Source: Dichotomocladium elegans (taxonomy: Eukaryota > Mucoromycota > Mucoromycetes > Mucorales > Lichtheimiaceae). Taken from it: 64,000 nt of DNA. This document shows, one piece after another, positions 36,393 to 48,612 of this stretch. The stretch lies in contig JAIXMN010000002.1 in NCBI GenBank assembly GCA_025716815.1, forward strand, positions 806,001 to 870,000, given 5' to 3'. A program made the translations under genes and the position numbers. Position 1 is the first letter of the stretch. Every line of letters begins with the position of its first letter. Under the pieces are notes generated by a model. It did no database searches and was not told the DNA's origin. It was given only the letters and a program-made list of their open reading frames with translations.

Positions 36393-37166
36393 ATGACAGC
36401 CAAACCAGGCGAGCCTTTATCGGCGACATCGTCTGTAGGCAACCTTGACGAGATATTGCCTGACACGACGTCTTCTGCCGAACCTATTGCCAACGATACC
36501 GTCAATGAATCTACGCTGCCAACAACCACACCGCTACCACCAGCTCCTCCAGCTCCTCCTCCACAGCAACCTGTCACCACCATTCAACCTCCATCACCTA
36601 CAGCAACCACCAATTTTGAAGAAATCCAAAAAGAACTCAAGGCAACGCTCGACCATGTCGAGCAACGCAACATGGTCAGCGGATTTCAGACGCTGAGCAA
36701 GGCAACCAATGCGGTGGTTGACCATTGCGAACAGTTGGGTAAGATTTTTGTGCCGATACATTTTTCTACTGCACACGCCAAGCAAAAGCAAGCAAGTTTT
36801 ATTCATGTGTGGGCATCTTTTTAAGGACTTACGTCGGACGATCACCCTTTCAATGCCATTGATCGTGAACAGTTTTGGGCAGGGCTCAACAACTGCTGGT
36901 TGTACGCGCTTGCTCAGCGACAAGAACCGAGTTGCGAAATGGAACGGTTGACGGACCAGCACCTGTACGGCTTGAGGGAGATGGTCGTGGGCTGGGCAGA
37001 CAAGCTCGAACGGTACGGCCTCGTCGATTATGAGATGGGCTGGTGGGAGGCCGACATCTTGGCTGCGATCGATGCCATTTTGGCTATGAACTATGCGGCT
37101 GCGCAGGCGGCTGCGCAGGCTGTTGTCGCCCAAGCCGCTGCAGCCTTATTCGGAGACGACGTCTGA
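36393..37166 (+). CDS. uncharacterised protein with Pro-rich N terminus
   Basis: Not recognised. Exons 36393-36738 and 36826-37166 give 228 aa; the junction is in phase (GTAAGA to TTTAAG). Residues 1-70 are Ser/Thr/Pro-rich with a run of PPAPPAPPPQQP, likely disordered. Residues about 72-200 are helical-looking, with conserved-style aromatic residues: FQTLSKATNAVVDHCEQL, FWAGLNNCWLYALAQR and YEMGWWEADILAAIDAIL. The C terminus is almost pure Ala/Gln (AAAQAAAQAVVAQAAAAL). No signal peptide or membrane segment is evident. The Ala/Gln helix suggests an amphipathic or assembly helix. No function is proposed. Confidence 0.75.
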
Positions 37167-37363
37167 AGCACACAGTAACAACCATAGACACAGAGTCGTA
37201 TGAGTGTGTCGATGTTGTGTGTGCGTGCGTGCACGCACGTATTGGTTATAGAATACGTGCGTCGTTACGCCTGTATTTTCTTTGTGCATATAGAAGTTTT
37301 AAATCTGTGTATATATATACAATATCTAATGGGGATAAGATTATTTCCTCTTCTACTCGAGAA

Positions 37364-38883
37364 TTAATTATGCATTTCTTGTTTCTCGTCATCCTCATCC
37401 TCGTCATCGTCAATACCCGGATACGGGAATGTCAGTATTGCAGCAACACCGCTTAGCAGGTTTAGTTCTAGGAGCAGGCCCAATAGACATCAGTTACATG
37501 ATGGATCATACAAGCCCCCCCATCGCATTGTTCAACTTACGCTCTCCAGACACATGCATACTTGAGAAAACCCGGACATCTCCTCCCATGGATCGAACAT
37601 CCTCGACGAGTTTCACATATTTACGACGGGTTGCCATATCAGCTGACCGGAATAACTCGTCTGTGACTAGCAGCGTACCGATAGCAGCGTGCTCATTTGC
37701 CTTTGCAACATGCTTGTATCCATAAAATGCTCGATCGGGGTCTGTGTTCATCATGGCATAGAAAGCATCCAACGCCTGAACTTCGCGGGCGGCCTTGGTA
37801 TCCGCAAGCTTACTCTGAATCGCAGGGTCTTGCATCACCTCGTTGAGTGCATGCTTATGTCCACTCGAGCTGTGCACAAGCACGAACTTGGATCGGTTTT
37901 CCAGGATGACCTTATTTTCTGTTTTCTATCACGTCTTGATTATCAATGACGGGCCTCATCTTTTTGCAATTTCTCCTGGAGGATCATTTATACTCTACCA
38001 CAGCCTGATCAAAAATATACTGGTATACTTGTTCCCGGACAAATCCCGGACTAGCAATGACGACCGCCTTGATGATGTTAAAGTCAAAGAGCCGAATCAC
38101 AGCTTGGTAGATCTGGTCATAAAAGCGCTCCAACCCCTTCTCGTGATTGGTGACCGATCCTTTTCGTTTCCGGGGAATGGGAGTCTCGATGCGCTGCTTG
38201 ACAACAGTCATGTGTTCCGTAAGGAAACAAATATTCGCGAGACCTTCTTGACAAACAATGGCAGCCACATCAGCTTGTTTGGTGATATCACATGCTTCCT
38301 CCACGCGTTCTAGTGCGATCGTGTCCCATTCGCCTTTATGAAGGGTGAAGTTCCGATTAAGCTCCAGATCAATGGTGTGATAACTACCCATCTATTTTAT
38401 AGATACTCGTCAGCATTCCATAACAGCGGCACGGCAATGTCGGTTCTTCTTAAGATAACCTTGACATATGGATTTTCCGATACAACTCGACCATTAATTC
38501 GCAGCAGGCCGACTTGAGGATCAAAATCAACTGTCTCAACGGTGATGGTGAGTATCATGTTCTTGCGTTGGCTCGAAGTGGAGCCCGTTGTCGTTTCATT
38601 CTGAATCTTCCTGTTGAAAAAAAAAAACGCACGCTCTTCGTCTCAACTATCCGCAACCCACTGCATGTCGTTTGCAATTACCGAAAAGTGGTGGCCTTGA
38701 TCTGATCGTCCTTGGAAATCAAATTGTAAACATGCCACATGTCTTCCAGTTCCTCGGGATAAAGTGTGACATGGCCAGAGGCGTCTTTTTCGACGGTCTT
38801 ACTGATAAGCTACATATAAAATATGTAAGTGGAAAGGTCCTTCAAGGCGTCAAGGTTAGCGATGGACAGCAACCAACCCTCAT
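37364..38883 (-). CDS. DOM34: Dom34/Pelota ribosome-rescue factor
   Basis: Works with Hbs1 and Rli1/ABCE1 to split stalled ribosomes in no-go and non-stop decay. Exons: 38883-38878, 38809-38682, 38610-38460, 38391-37999, 37925-37541, 37467-37364; 388 aa, matching the usual 385-390. Domain 1: [19 protein letters not shown] and [17 protein letters not shown]. Domain 2 runs from [18 protein letters not shown] and lacks the eRF1 GGQ motif, as expected. Domain 3: [23 protein letters not shown] and a final ILTFPYP, then an acidic tail. The first exon is only ATG AGG, with a weak donor (GTTGGT), so the true start is the least certain part. It is head to head with VPS36, 186 bp apart. Confidence 0.93.
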
Positions 38884-39069
38884 TGGAATTTCTCTCTTCT
38901 TTTTTTCGAAAGGGAAAAAAAAAAAGAGGATGTATGCCGAAAAAGTAAAAAAAAAAAAAAAAAAGACACACACAGTGAGAGGAGAGGAGAGAGAGAGACG
39001 GAGCTCAATGCACCCAACCTCAACCGAGCCACGGAGTTAACCACTACCACCCTCCGCATAACGTTGTTG

Positions 39070-41099
39070 ATGAAGTACTTTGAGCGTGCTGAATTAACAT
39101 CTTCTCGACAACCCATCCTTCAATCAAACGAGTTGATCTTAATTCGGCAAGGCAATGTCGGAATTTATGAGAAGCAAGTAGCTACACCCTCTTCTCCCCA
39201 CCTTTTACTCTACATTCTTTGCACCCGTTTCAAAACTGATCGACCGACCATTGGAAACCCCTATGCCCTCTCTGCAGAAAGCAAAAGCTGGACGGCTATC
39301 AAGATGGTGTGTGTTATTTGACCTCGCATCGCATCGTCTACGTCGATAACATTCAGCCCGTTGAACGTGCCGTTGAGCTGCCGCTTGCAATGGTCAGGGA
39401 AATTGAGGGTTATGTAAGTCCAAATAAGGTCCTCCCGGCTCTATCCTTTGCAGCACTCGCGCGCACGGCGTGTGTGTGCGTGTATATCCCCAGTAGGCGG
39501 GATGGGAAGAAAACATAGCCGCTTTACTGATCTCTCGCTTTATTTAGGGCCGATTTTTGCGTGCTTCACCCAAGGTGATTTTGCACCTTCAATCCGGGCC
39601 GGCATTATCTATCAACGACAACAATAGCGGTAGTAGCAGTAGTAGTAGCAGCAGCAGCAACAACAACAAATGCACAACTCCTGTGGGATCCTGGGTGTGT
39701 CCCATTTGCTCATTCTCGAATGCTTCTAACCTCGAAAAGTGCCAACTCTGCGGTGTTCGGCGGCGCAAGGAAAATGAGTCGTCGTCGTCGTCACCGATGC
39801 CTGCGCCGGCATCTCTGGGAGAGACAGATAGCTCAGTTTGTCGTATGTGCACGTTCATCAATCATCCGAGCATGATCCAGTGTGAAGTCTGCGGTGCAGA
39901 TCTTGCCGTGGTAGATACTCCGTTGATCAAAAAAGATCCTGTGGTGCTCGAGGAGGATGCTCATGTGCGTATCGCTTTTCGGAATGGTGGATACCCAGGA
40001 TTCTTGGCAAAGATTAAAGAAGCTTTTACGGCCAAGGCATGGACGAAGGTACTAGCAACCATGGGGCTCTGTACGTAGACTTATCTCTCTCTCTTTCTCT
40101 ACAGACCGCGGATCCTCCTGTGATGGAGAGAAACGTACCGATCTTATCGCGAGGCGCAGGGATAAGTAGGTTACAGGATGAAAGGGAATGCGGGCTGCAG
40201 AGGGGGTGAGGGAGAAATATACCCAACGTAGAGACGCATACTAGGTGCTGTCCAGGAACGTATTGAAAAGTCGAAAATTGAGGCGCAAGAAACGATGCAA
40301 GAAGCGTTTCAGGATTTGGACAATCTGATGTCCAAGGCAACAGCGATGGTTTCCCTTGCAGAGTCCATCTCGGCCAAAATGGCCAGAGACCCTAACAAAA
40401 GCGACAGCGACCTCTCCACGCTCCGTACCTACTTTTTAAATTTGGGTATCTCTGACCCTGTCACAAGGTGGATGGGAGAGACGGGAAAGTTGGCTCTCAC
40501 TCATTCTTTGTTGTCTCCAGAGATTCTGCAGGGTCCATCTACCATCAAGAACTTGCACGTGAGCTTGCAGAGTTCCTGCAAAAGTTCCTCGACCAACAAG
40601 ATACCATGAAACCGCTGACCGATTTGTATTGCATCTTCAACCGGGCTCGGGGTGTAGGTCAGTCAGTTGTCCAGTTTTCTCGGCGAAAATACTGAAACAA
40701 AAGATAGAGCTAATTTCGCCGGAGGATCTGTACAAGGCTATACAACAATTTGAAGTCCTGAAGCTCCCCTTCCGGCTTCGCAAATTCTCTAGCGGTTTGC
40801 TCGTTGTACAATCATTGTACATGAACGATGATCGGGCGTCCGAGAAAGTCCTTCGACGCGTCAAGGAACAAGCTGGCTGCCACATTACCGCATTGCGTCT
40901 TGCAGAACTGGAAGATTATTCTCTGGCGCTTGCTACAGAGCATCTGATGGTAAGAGTGGACCTTTGCCACATGCATGCACACATTAACGAGAATATCTTT
41001 CTTTGATAGATTGCCGAACAAAAGGGTCTTGTTTGCAGAGATCAAGGACCCACTGGATTAATATTCTATGAGAATGTTTTTCTGCAGCAGACTCAGTGA
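39070..41099 (+). CDS. VPS36: ESCRT-II subunit Vps36 with two NZF fingers
   Basis: ESCRT-II subunit that sorts ubiquitinated cargo into multivesicular bodies. Exons: 39070-39177, 39282-39413, 39548-40070, 40245-40467, 40521-40657, 40708-40949, 41010-41099; 484 aa. A split GLUE (PH-like) domain starts at residue 1 (LTSHRIVYVDN, ASPKVILHLQ). Two NZF zinc fingers are inserted: WVCPICSF...CQLCG at about 129-149 and VCRMCTF...CEVCG at about 177-196. The second keeps the Thr-Phe pair linked to ubiquitin binding. The C-terminal EAP45-type winged helices follow (YFLNLGISDPVTRDS, FNRARGVELISPEDL, LKLPFRLRKF). The exon 2 acceptor is ambiguous (39281 or 39287, both in phase). Its stop is only 63 bp from the convergent GRAMD4-like stop. 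Confidence 0.94.
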
Positions 41100-41162
41100 G
41101 ACAGGCCCCGTTGGGGAGGGGGGGTTATTAAATGGAAAATATACAATAAGGAATGGGCTGTG

Positions 41163-43561
41163 CTATCTCCATTGGTCCCCGGCTATAGCCACCAGTCTAT
41201 TGAAACAGTCGTCTCGCTTTATCACGTTTTCAAAGAGGAGTTCCTAAGGGAGAAGAGCACATGCATGAATAAATGACTACAGATCATCCCGAGACGAGAT
41301 ATTAATCACGTACCTCACCATCAACGGTTTTTATACTCAAGCCATTTGTATGCCAGACAACAAGGTCGATGCTCTTGGTCTTACGCACACTGACGATGTC
41401 GGCCCAGTAGTAATAGACGAGCACACGTGCGCCCGTAACCCGAGATGCTCGGAACTGCAAGCCTTTCTCGGTCAGCACAAGCCGGCCAGGGATGCTTCCT
41501 TTGTACACGCAGCCGTAGGCTTGAGAGGAACAAAGAGAGATTAGAAAATCTTGGTGTCAGACGCGCTCAACCCTCAACCGGCTTACTTGCAACAACTTCC
41601 CCGTCCGCATCCTTCAGTACGCCTTGGCTGCTCTTACGCTCCAGCAAATCTTTCGCGCTGAATGCCGGCCGCACTGCGGAGCTTGTCCCACCTGCGCTGC
41701 TCCGTTGCGACGAGCCTTCTTCTTCAGAAAAAGTACCATGTGCTCGATGTAGTTTTTCATCAATCGCCATCTTGGCTTGGCCTATAGCCGCACCCGCAAC
41801 CATCATAGCCAGCGTTGCCGCCGCCGACGACGAAGTGGCACGCTTGTCTTCCCCGGCTCCTGGCTCCGCGGCAGGCGGACGAGAGATTATTCCCGGAGCA
41901 GACGGTTGAAGCGTGTCTTCTTCGGTCAGATGCCCAGGCACTGGCTTACGCGCGCCCTGCGTGCTGCTCTCAGGAGGCGCCATGTCAGCGGTTGAACGGT
42001 GCAGCCGAATGACATCCATCGCGTATTCGGCGTCGTTCGGCACGCCCCACAAAATGCAGTCAATGATGTTAAACAGACGTCTGTGGCGAGGATAATGCGA
42101 TCGTAGGGCCTGTAGGACAAAAAACTCAAAGCCAAGATAGAGAAAGAACAGCTTTGATATGTAGCGGCTCGGTAAAGCCGCAAAGAAAAGAGTGGTGATG
42201 GATAACAGGCAGAGTAGCTTCCTTGTTTCTGCAGGACGCTTCCATGTGACAAGGCTATGTACGTATGTGCAAAATCAGTCGCTTTTCGACTCAACCCACA
42301 CTTTTCCCGTTACACACTTTTTCACTCGTTCGAGTCGATCCACCGTGTCCAAAAGCTATTATCATTGTTGAGTTTTCGTTCCTCTTTTGCTCAGTAGAGA
42401 AAGAGACGGCTTCCTCTCCCGTTTTGTACGTAGATCCCCTAGCATCCCCTCTTACAATGAGCTGACCCTTCGGTCCATACATGCGTTTAATTTCCGCCCA
42501 CCAGTCACTGAGCGACCGTTTTTCGAATAGCGTGATATCCTGCACTGGATACACCGTGTTGCGCCCGAGATCCTGCCTCAACCGTCTCCAAAACTGGTGT
42601 GCATGGCCACCCGCATCGACGTCTTCGTCTGCTCCGACGCTGTTATCGAACTTGCCTGGGTCTACGGTGGCGAGAGCCTCGACACTAAACTGGGCCATCA
42701 TATCGATGCGGACATGGACACAGTAACCGATAATGGCAAGGAAAAGGAAAGGTACAATGAGGTCATAGTACCATAAGCTTAGGTAACACTGAGTATGGAC
42801 CAAGGGGGGAAAAAATGACAAGATGAATCAAGCGTAAATATGCAAGTCCACAAAACCATAATAACATTACCATGGCTAAAAGACCTGTTGCCCATCTGTT
42901 TTCCCATCGATACAGCCTACGTACACGGATGGCCGGGCCTTGGAGAGGCAGTGCTAGTCGGTATAGCCTGTCTACTCCACTCTTGACGGTTTTTAATGAA
43001 AAAGGTTCCAAGTCATCGTCAACCTGACCGCTCGCAAGCGACTGGATAATGTATTCGAGCCACTGGATCCAGAGTGGGGGAGTTAAAAAAAAAAGAAAGG
43101 CCTCAACGCGTTATGCTTGAATTTCAGAAGTTTTTTTTTTTTTTTACCGCTTGGAAGAATTCTCGCCACCTTATTTCGCTGCTATGGGAATCGTCATTAC
43201 TTTGGACAATAAAATCTTTGAATTCGGGTGATTTTAACCCGGGCACGCGTGTTCGTTTGACTCCTCGGACATGGCGCTGTAAAAAAGCATAATGGGCAGC
43301 TATACTGTCGGCATTGTCATTTCTTGTGCAAGAGGCTGCTCGAGGCCGACTAGGGGTTTTTGATTGCTGTTGGTCCTCCTCCTCCTCCTCTTCCTCCTCC
43401 AGCATTATTCTTCTCGGTTCAGCTGAAGTGGAATGGGGCTCATTTGCCTTTGAATATTGGGAAGGAGACCTGAACTCCTGCTCAGGATGCAATGCGGCTG
43501 TGGTTGTGCTTGTTCTTGGAGGCAACGGCGGAGGCTGAGAGTGTCCTTCCGTTATATTCAT
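41163..43561 (-). CDS. GRAMD4-like membrane protein with GRAM domain
   Basis: GRAM domains bind membrane lipids; GRAMD4 relatives sit on ER or mitochondrial membranes. Exons: 43561-43148, 43062-42871, 42788-42456, 42355-42318, 42254-41587, 41519-41314, 41243-41163; 643 aa, all phases matching. The N-terminal 138 residues are Pro-rich with an acidic Glu run. The first membrane segments lie at about 195-225 (LLAM then CYLSLWYYDLIVPFLFLAI). A 38-base exon gives a coiled-coil piece, LLDTVDRLERVKNLVTW, like the pre-membrane segment of GRAMD4. More membrane segments lie at about 335-375. The GRAM domain at about 549-643 opens YGCVYKGSIPGRLVLTEKGL and ends with LVVWHTNGLSI then ELLFENVIKRDD. Exact localisation is unknown. 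Confidence 0.82.
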
Positions 43562-43961
43562 TTTTTAAAATATAGAAAGAGAGGAAACGAAACAAAGGGT
43601 AAGGTCGATCAGGTGCCACAAGTTATGCGAAGGTCTGACTGAGTTTGGCATGTGCAATACCGTTTGACACCCAATGAACACGTAATGTGATAGCTCCAAA
43701 CATGACCGTCCCCGCTCGCTTTTTATTGGCGTAAAGCGTGGGTAAAGCTTGACGCTGGAAGCTTTTATTCTTCACGGAATGCAGTAGATGTACAAATACT
43801 TATAAGGCAAGTCGTGGCACCTTTGTTCTCTCTAGTATGAGGGGATACAAGTATTAAATTCATTGATGATGGATAAAATAGAATAGGTGTAAAAGAGGAC
43901 GATTACAAGGCGAAGGTGGCGAGTGTGTATGTGGGACAGTGGAGGGAGGGAGGAGGAACAA
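43562..43961. other. intergenic, GRAMD4-like promoter / ERG1 3' side
   Basis: 400 bp. It should hold the GRAMD4-like promoter and the ERG1 3' UTR. No repeat or gene stands out. Confidence 0.45.
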
Positions 43962-45842
43962 TTAATGCTTGGTCTCGGAAAACAAGTAGGGTAGAATGGT
44001 CACGCAAGCTGCATAAAGCACGGTGAAGATCCGGATGATATTACGGGGCACCTGGCTCCACCCACCCAATCTGAACTCAACAATGATAGAATAGAATGCC
44101 ACTGCAAAGAAGTGGTACACAAGGACCATGGGCCGCTGGATCAGACCGGACAGCAAACCCACCGGCCCACTGATGCAATTGCCCCCCAGCTTGAAGTATT
44201 CAAAACACCCACGCTGCAATACAGCAAGGTCGGAGTCTATCATCCCGCTACGATCAGAAAATCCTCCTCCACTATGTGCCCCTCTTGCTTACCTTGGGCT
44301 GAGAATAATCGGTATAGTGCCATGGCCAATACATTGATCGCTGTGCAATATTGCTTGCGTTGCCAATGAAATGAACCCATCTGTTGTATAATCACATCGT
44401 TCTCGGTGAAGGAGGGTATATTTTCAGGAGAAAGAAGCTCTTTCAAGAGAAGAACATCCTTGAACGCCACCGTCATGCCACCTATTTAAATATATGTTAA
44501 GCATCTATCCACATGCGTTATCTGGGGTGCAAAGAATGACTTACCGCCCGTCAGAGGGTGTCGCATGTTCATAGCATCACCGAGGACGATCATGCCATTG
44601 TTATCGTTTATTGAGGGAGGGAGAAAACCATTGGGCATCGAACGAAGGCGTTCCGTTTGCAACGATTGGAGAAATTTGGGCTGTCAAATAATATATAAAC
44701 ATTTAGCAACGCCTGCTAATCCCACAATCCAGAAACTAACTTACGCGAATGGAATCCGGAAGTTGCGGTGCAACAACTTCCTCAAGATATTTTTTCAAAT
44801 CGCCGTTCGCAATGGACGGGAGCTGGCCGGGGATATCAACAAGCACGCGTGTCTCGTGAGTTCCAATTTGATACATAAGGACAGGCGAAGGATCAGCAAG
44901 GATAACATGTCCGTGGTTAGGGATGGGTAATGTCAGGTCCTTGATTTCAAAACTTATAAACCAGAGCTGATGAGCAATGGCTTCTCCTCTCTGGCTGTCT
45001 TATTTGCGAGTATAACCACCTACCCTGCAAAGTAGGACCGCACATCCGGCGTTTTCTCTGTGAACTCTTTACGGAATTTGGAAAAGAGACCATCGGCTAC
45101 TAAGGTCAATGGAGCGTAATACTTTTTTGCAGTTGCTTTTAGATCAGCGTTTCCTACTGCGGTCGTCTACTATTTAGTTACCTTCTCGTCTTTTTCCCCC
45201 TTGGCATTAGCTACCACGCCGATCACACGGTCTTCGTCTTCGTCTTTGAGCAGCTGTGATACTGTGGATTCCTTTACAGTGACGCTACACATAGGTTTTC
45301 AAGAGCAGCGTGCACGATCAATACAAGTAAGCGGGATAGAGATATTGCAACCCTTCTGTCGGTCACTCTGCGCTTACTTTTTGGTGTCCTTCGCGGCGGC
45401 CCTGAGCTTCTGAATGAAACGACCGTGATGAAATGACTTGCCGACTTCCTTTTCGCCCGTGAGATCATTGGCTGGGTAAGGAATATGCACAGTTTCGCCG
45501 TCTCGGATCACCGCATAGCCGTAGCAAGGAATGCCATCGATATCCTCAATGCAATCTGTATTGGATGATTAGCCATGGCTTGTTCTTTGTTGATTTCCCA
45601 TCATCCATCTACAATGTGCAATCCGTCGTCTTTTTACCCTCGAGGCCAAGGGCTTCCAGGGCATGAACGCCTCCGGGTTGCAAAAGCTCGCCGACAATGC
45701 GATCCGGTTCAGATAAATCGCGCTCCAAAAGCAGCACACGTCGCCCGCTATTGCCAAAAGCGCGGGCGGCGGCAGTGCCCACCACGCCAGCACCGACAAT
45801 GATGAGATCGAATTCGTTTGATGGTGAGACCGCGGACGGCAT
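43962..45842 (-). CDS. ERG1: Squalene epoxidase (squalene monooxygenase)
   Basis: FAD enzyme of the ER and lipid droplets that converts squalene to 2,3-oxidosqualene in ergosterol synthesis; target of allylamine antifungals. Exons: 45842-45638, 45555-45378, 45284-45182, 45121-45024, 44952-44745, 44680-44545, 44481-44293, 44236-43962; 463 aa, in the normal fungal range. The FAD-binding Rossmann motif DLIIVGAGVVGTAAARAFG is at about 12-30, followed by LLLERDLSEPDRIVGELLQP. The family block YYAPLTLVADGLFSKFRK is near 163. The second FAD motif GDAMNMRHPLTGGGMTVA is near 298-315. A hydrophobic C-terminal segment (VLYAACVTILPYLF) fits a membrane anchor. No broken or missing core residue is seen. 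Confidence 0.97.
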
Positions 45843-46411
45843 AGTTAAAAAGCAAGCGAGAATGAAAAAGAGGAAGAAAAAAAAGGACCTGGAACAGCCG
45901 GAGTTGGTTACCGACTACAGGACTTAACCCCTCCCCCTTTTAAAGAAAAGAAAAAAAATAGACGCCATGTTTCACAAAGGCCCGCTCACTATCACGTGTA
46001 TCATTCAAAGACCTTCGCTTAATAGACAGGTACCCGGGGCTGTCCTTTAATGAAACGATTGCACCGACCATTTTAATATTCGTCATCAAGCAATCTAGTT
46101 TCACGTGAAAAAAAAAAGCGAGATAGAAGCAAGTACTCGAAGGGGGGGCGCTGGATTGAAGGGGGAGACATCTGCTGTGCTGAATTCCGTTCCGCTCTGT
46201 AACCTATCCAGCGAAAAGGCTCTCTAGAAAAAAATCAGCCCATCTGAGTTTCTTGCACCTCAACGAAAAGGCCTGGCCTGTGCATTGGAGGTAAATGAGG
46301 TGATAATCCAATATCCATACATATTATATTCTTTTGACAGTTTTGTTTCTACGGTACTGAAATAGCAGAGAAGGGGATAAATATTACAGAAGCCTGCTAA
46401 GGAAGGGATGA
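45843..46411. other. intergenic, ERG1 promoter region
   Basis: 569 bp upstream of ERG1 and downstream of the transporter. ERG1 is expected to be sterol-regulated. The only sterol-element-like word noticed by eye (TATACATAT-type) is too loose to call. Several A runs and one G run (46142-46148) are present. Confidence 0.4.
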
Positions 46412-48612
46412 TCATGGAGATAGGAAGCTCCAGGCAGTGCCAGTGACGGCCATGCAAATGCTAAGTGCCAGCATACAGAGATGCAAACATGATCTAGGAA
46501 GCGAAATCGACGCGTTGTATAGACGCTGATAGCACATCAACGGGAAGATGATCGAGATACCAAAACTAAACAAAGAACCAAGCAAGGACTGGTGCCGAAT
46601 GTGTTAATGAATATCGTCTTTGAAAAAAAAAAACTTTCTCTCTTTACCATGACTCGGTCGAATCCCGGAAAAACAATGGCAATATAGACTGCAATAGCGG
46701 TGAGGATAATTCGACTGGTCAGTTGAAATGCGTTCTGTTTCCAAGCCTGATCCATCCACCGCTCAACGACTGGCTGGCCCTCGACGTAGAGCTCCCAAGC
46801 TACATGGAGTGGATGGATCATGAGCGCAAACTTCGCAATGGGTGTAATCACCACGAGCCAAAGCGCAATCGAATTCAGTGCTTTAGCGAAGCCCTGTGTG
46901 ATTGCTAAATTTTGTGTAATCTAAAGATGCTGCATGAATTAGGCATAGATACAGATGTCCCTCCCTAACCCGTCCACTCCGCCCCGCCTTTTTTTTTTTT
47001 TTACGCCTCTTCTGGCGGCCATTATTCCCCCCTCCCCGACCCCATGTATGTTTGATTTTTTTGTCTGTGTGTCAGTAATACGCACTTCTTGCATGGTCTG
47101 CGAACCAAACATTATATATCCGGCTACTGCCATGATAACGTATGTGCCTGCGGTAAGTACGTAAGTGATATCGACCATCTCGTTATATCGCTTTGGCTGG
47201 TCCATGTCGCGGTAGATTGCCGGGAATACGGCGTGGCCCGCAAAGCCGGCCATCATCAATCCGAAACTCAATGGGATTTTTGAGGGGTCCGAAGGCAGGA
47301 TCTCTGTTGGCTATTGCGCAATGCGATTGCGCAATCCCATCCAAGACAGTTAAGGAGAGTGCTGTAAAAAAAAAAACTAAAACGATAGAGAGATAGAAGG
47401 TCGTTACCATGGGGTTCCAAATGCTGCCGGGTTGCTCCGTTTTAGAAAACCCGTCGTAAAGCACAATGACCACCAGACTGACGCAGCTCACGATGCCAAA
47501 AAGACTCGCGGCGGATAGTTTTCGCAGCGGGAGAAACTCGAAGGGTGTCATGAGACAGAAACACAGCAATCGGGATGTCACATGATCCATTGGATACAAT
47601 GCTTGAAGCCCATCACCGAGGAGCGTTATCATTGCGACGCTGAGAGCGAGAGATTGCGCCAGTTGGTGTAGGTTAAAACATAATGTATATTGCCATGAGA
47701 ATGTCATCATTGCGTCCTTCTCTATCTCTTGGTTGTACTCACGCCATGGTTGCGATCTCGACGAAAAATACACCTCCGATAAATGTTCGACCTCGCTCGC
47801 CAAAGGCCGCCATGCCCATATCGCCGTACGTCAATGCTCCTGGGGAAGCATCGAGCGAGCGCGCAAGCAACTTGGCCGTATAATTCGTCCCGACGGCGCA
47901 AAAGACGAATATCAAAGACCCGAGCAGCCAACCTGCATATCGGAACGCAAGCGGGAAAGCTAGGATCCCGACCCCAATCAGCACATTCATGGCATTGAAA
48001 ACAGACTGAACAAAGGTCGATTTGATCGGGACGAAGACAACATGATCATTGACTTGGGCATCTCCGTCGTCTGGTCCTTTGAGCTGTTGCGATATCACCG
48101 AGGCTACCGTGGCATGTCTCGAAAGCGGTACAAAGCCGGGGGATGAGAGTTCGCCTTGATGGTAAGATGGCGTTCGCTCGACAAGCATCCCTTCGCGAAT
48201 AAGCTCTTGCATTTGTTGCTTACTAGAGACGACTAAGTGAGTTTTTGCAGCAATTTTTTGTTTTACTATGTTACTTTGAAAACTCGCTACACCACTCTTC
48301 ATCAGGGTGATCATGATAGCTCGATGAGAGGTTCTCGGCGACATAAAGCACAGAGGATCTGGTAAAAGGCATCAGAGTATCTCCAAACGAACGAGGCATC
48401 GCCTCATCTCTTGCGCTGTGAAATGAATTGTCTGGGAAAGACTCGTAGGTGCTGCCGTAAGCTGGATAGGCATTGCCAGGTACCCGTATCGCGACAGGAC
48501 GGGTGACATTGTCACTATTACTGGCTGCAGTAGCAGCAACTGACGACTGGTGCTGTTGATCGCCAGACATTGGAAGTAGCAAAGAAGAAGGTAATGTCTT
48601 CTGAATCGGCAT
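46412..48612 (-). CDS. vacuolar amino-acid transporter (AVT / SLC32-36 family)
   Basis: Proton-coupled amino-acid transporter of the AAAP family, expected in the vacuolar membrane. Exons: 48612-48275, 48222-47743, 47639-47408, 47301-47086, 46920-46648, 46588-46412; 571 aa. A hydrophilic N-terminal arm of about 210 residues is followed by about 11 membrane segments. Family marks: FNAMNVLIGVGILAFPLAFR in TM1 (after KSTFVQSV), LTYGDMGMAAFGERGR, FFVEIATMAVAMITLLGDGL, FGLMMAGFAGHAVFPAIYRD and VVITPIAKFALMIHPL. The acceptor of exon 4 uses the second AG of an ACAGAG pair to keep phase. An upstream ATG is absent; a CAG just before the start could be the acceptor of a leader intron. Which AVT paralogue it is cannot be told. 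Confidence 0.92.
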
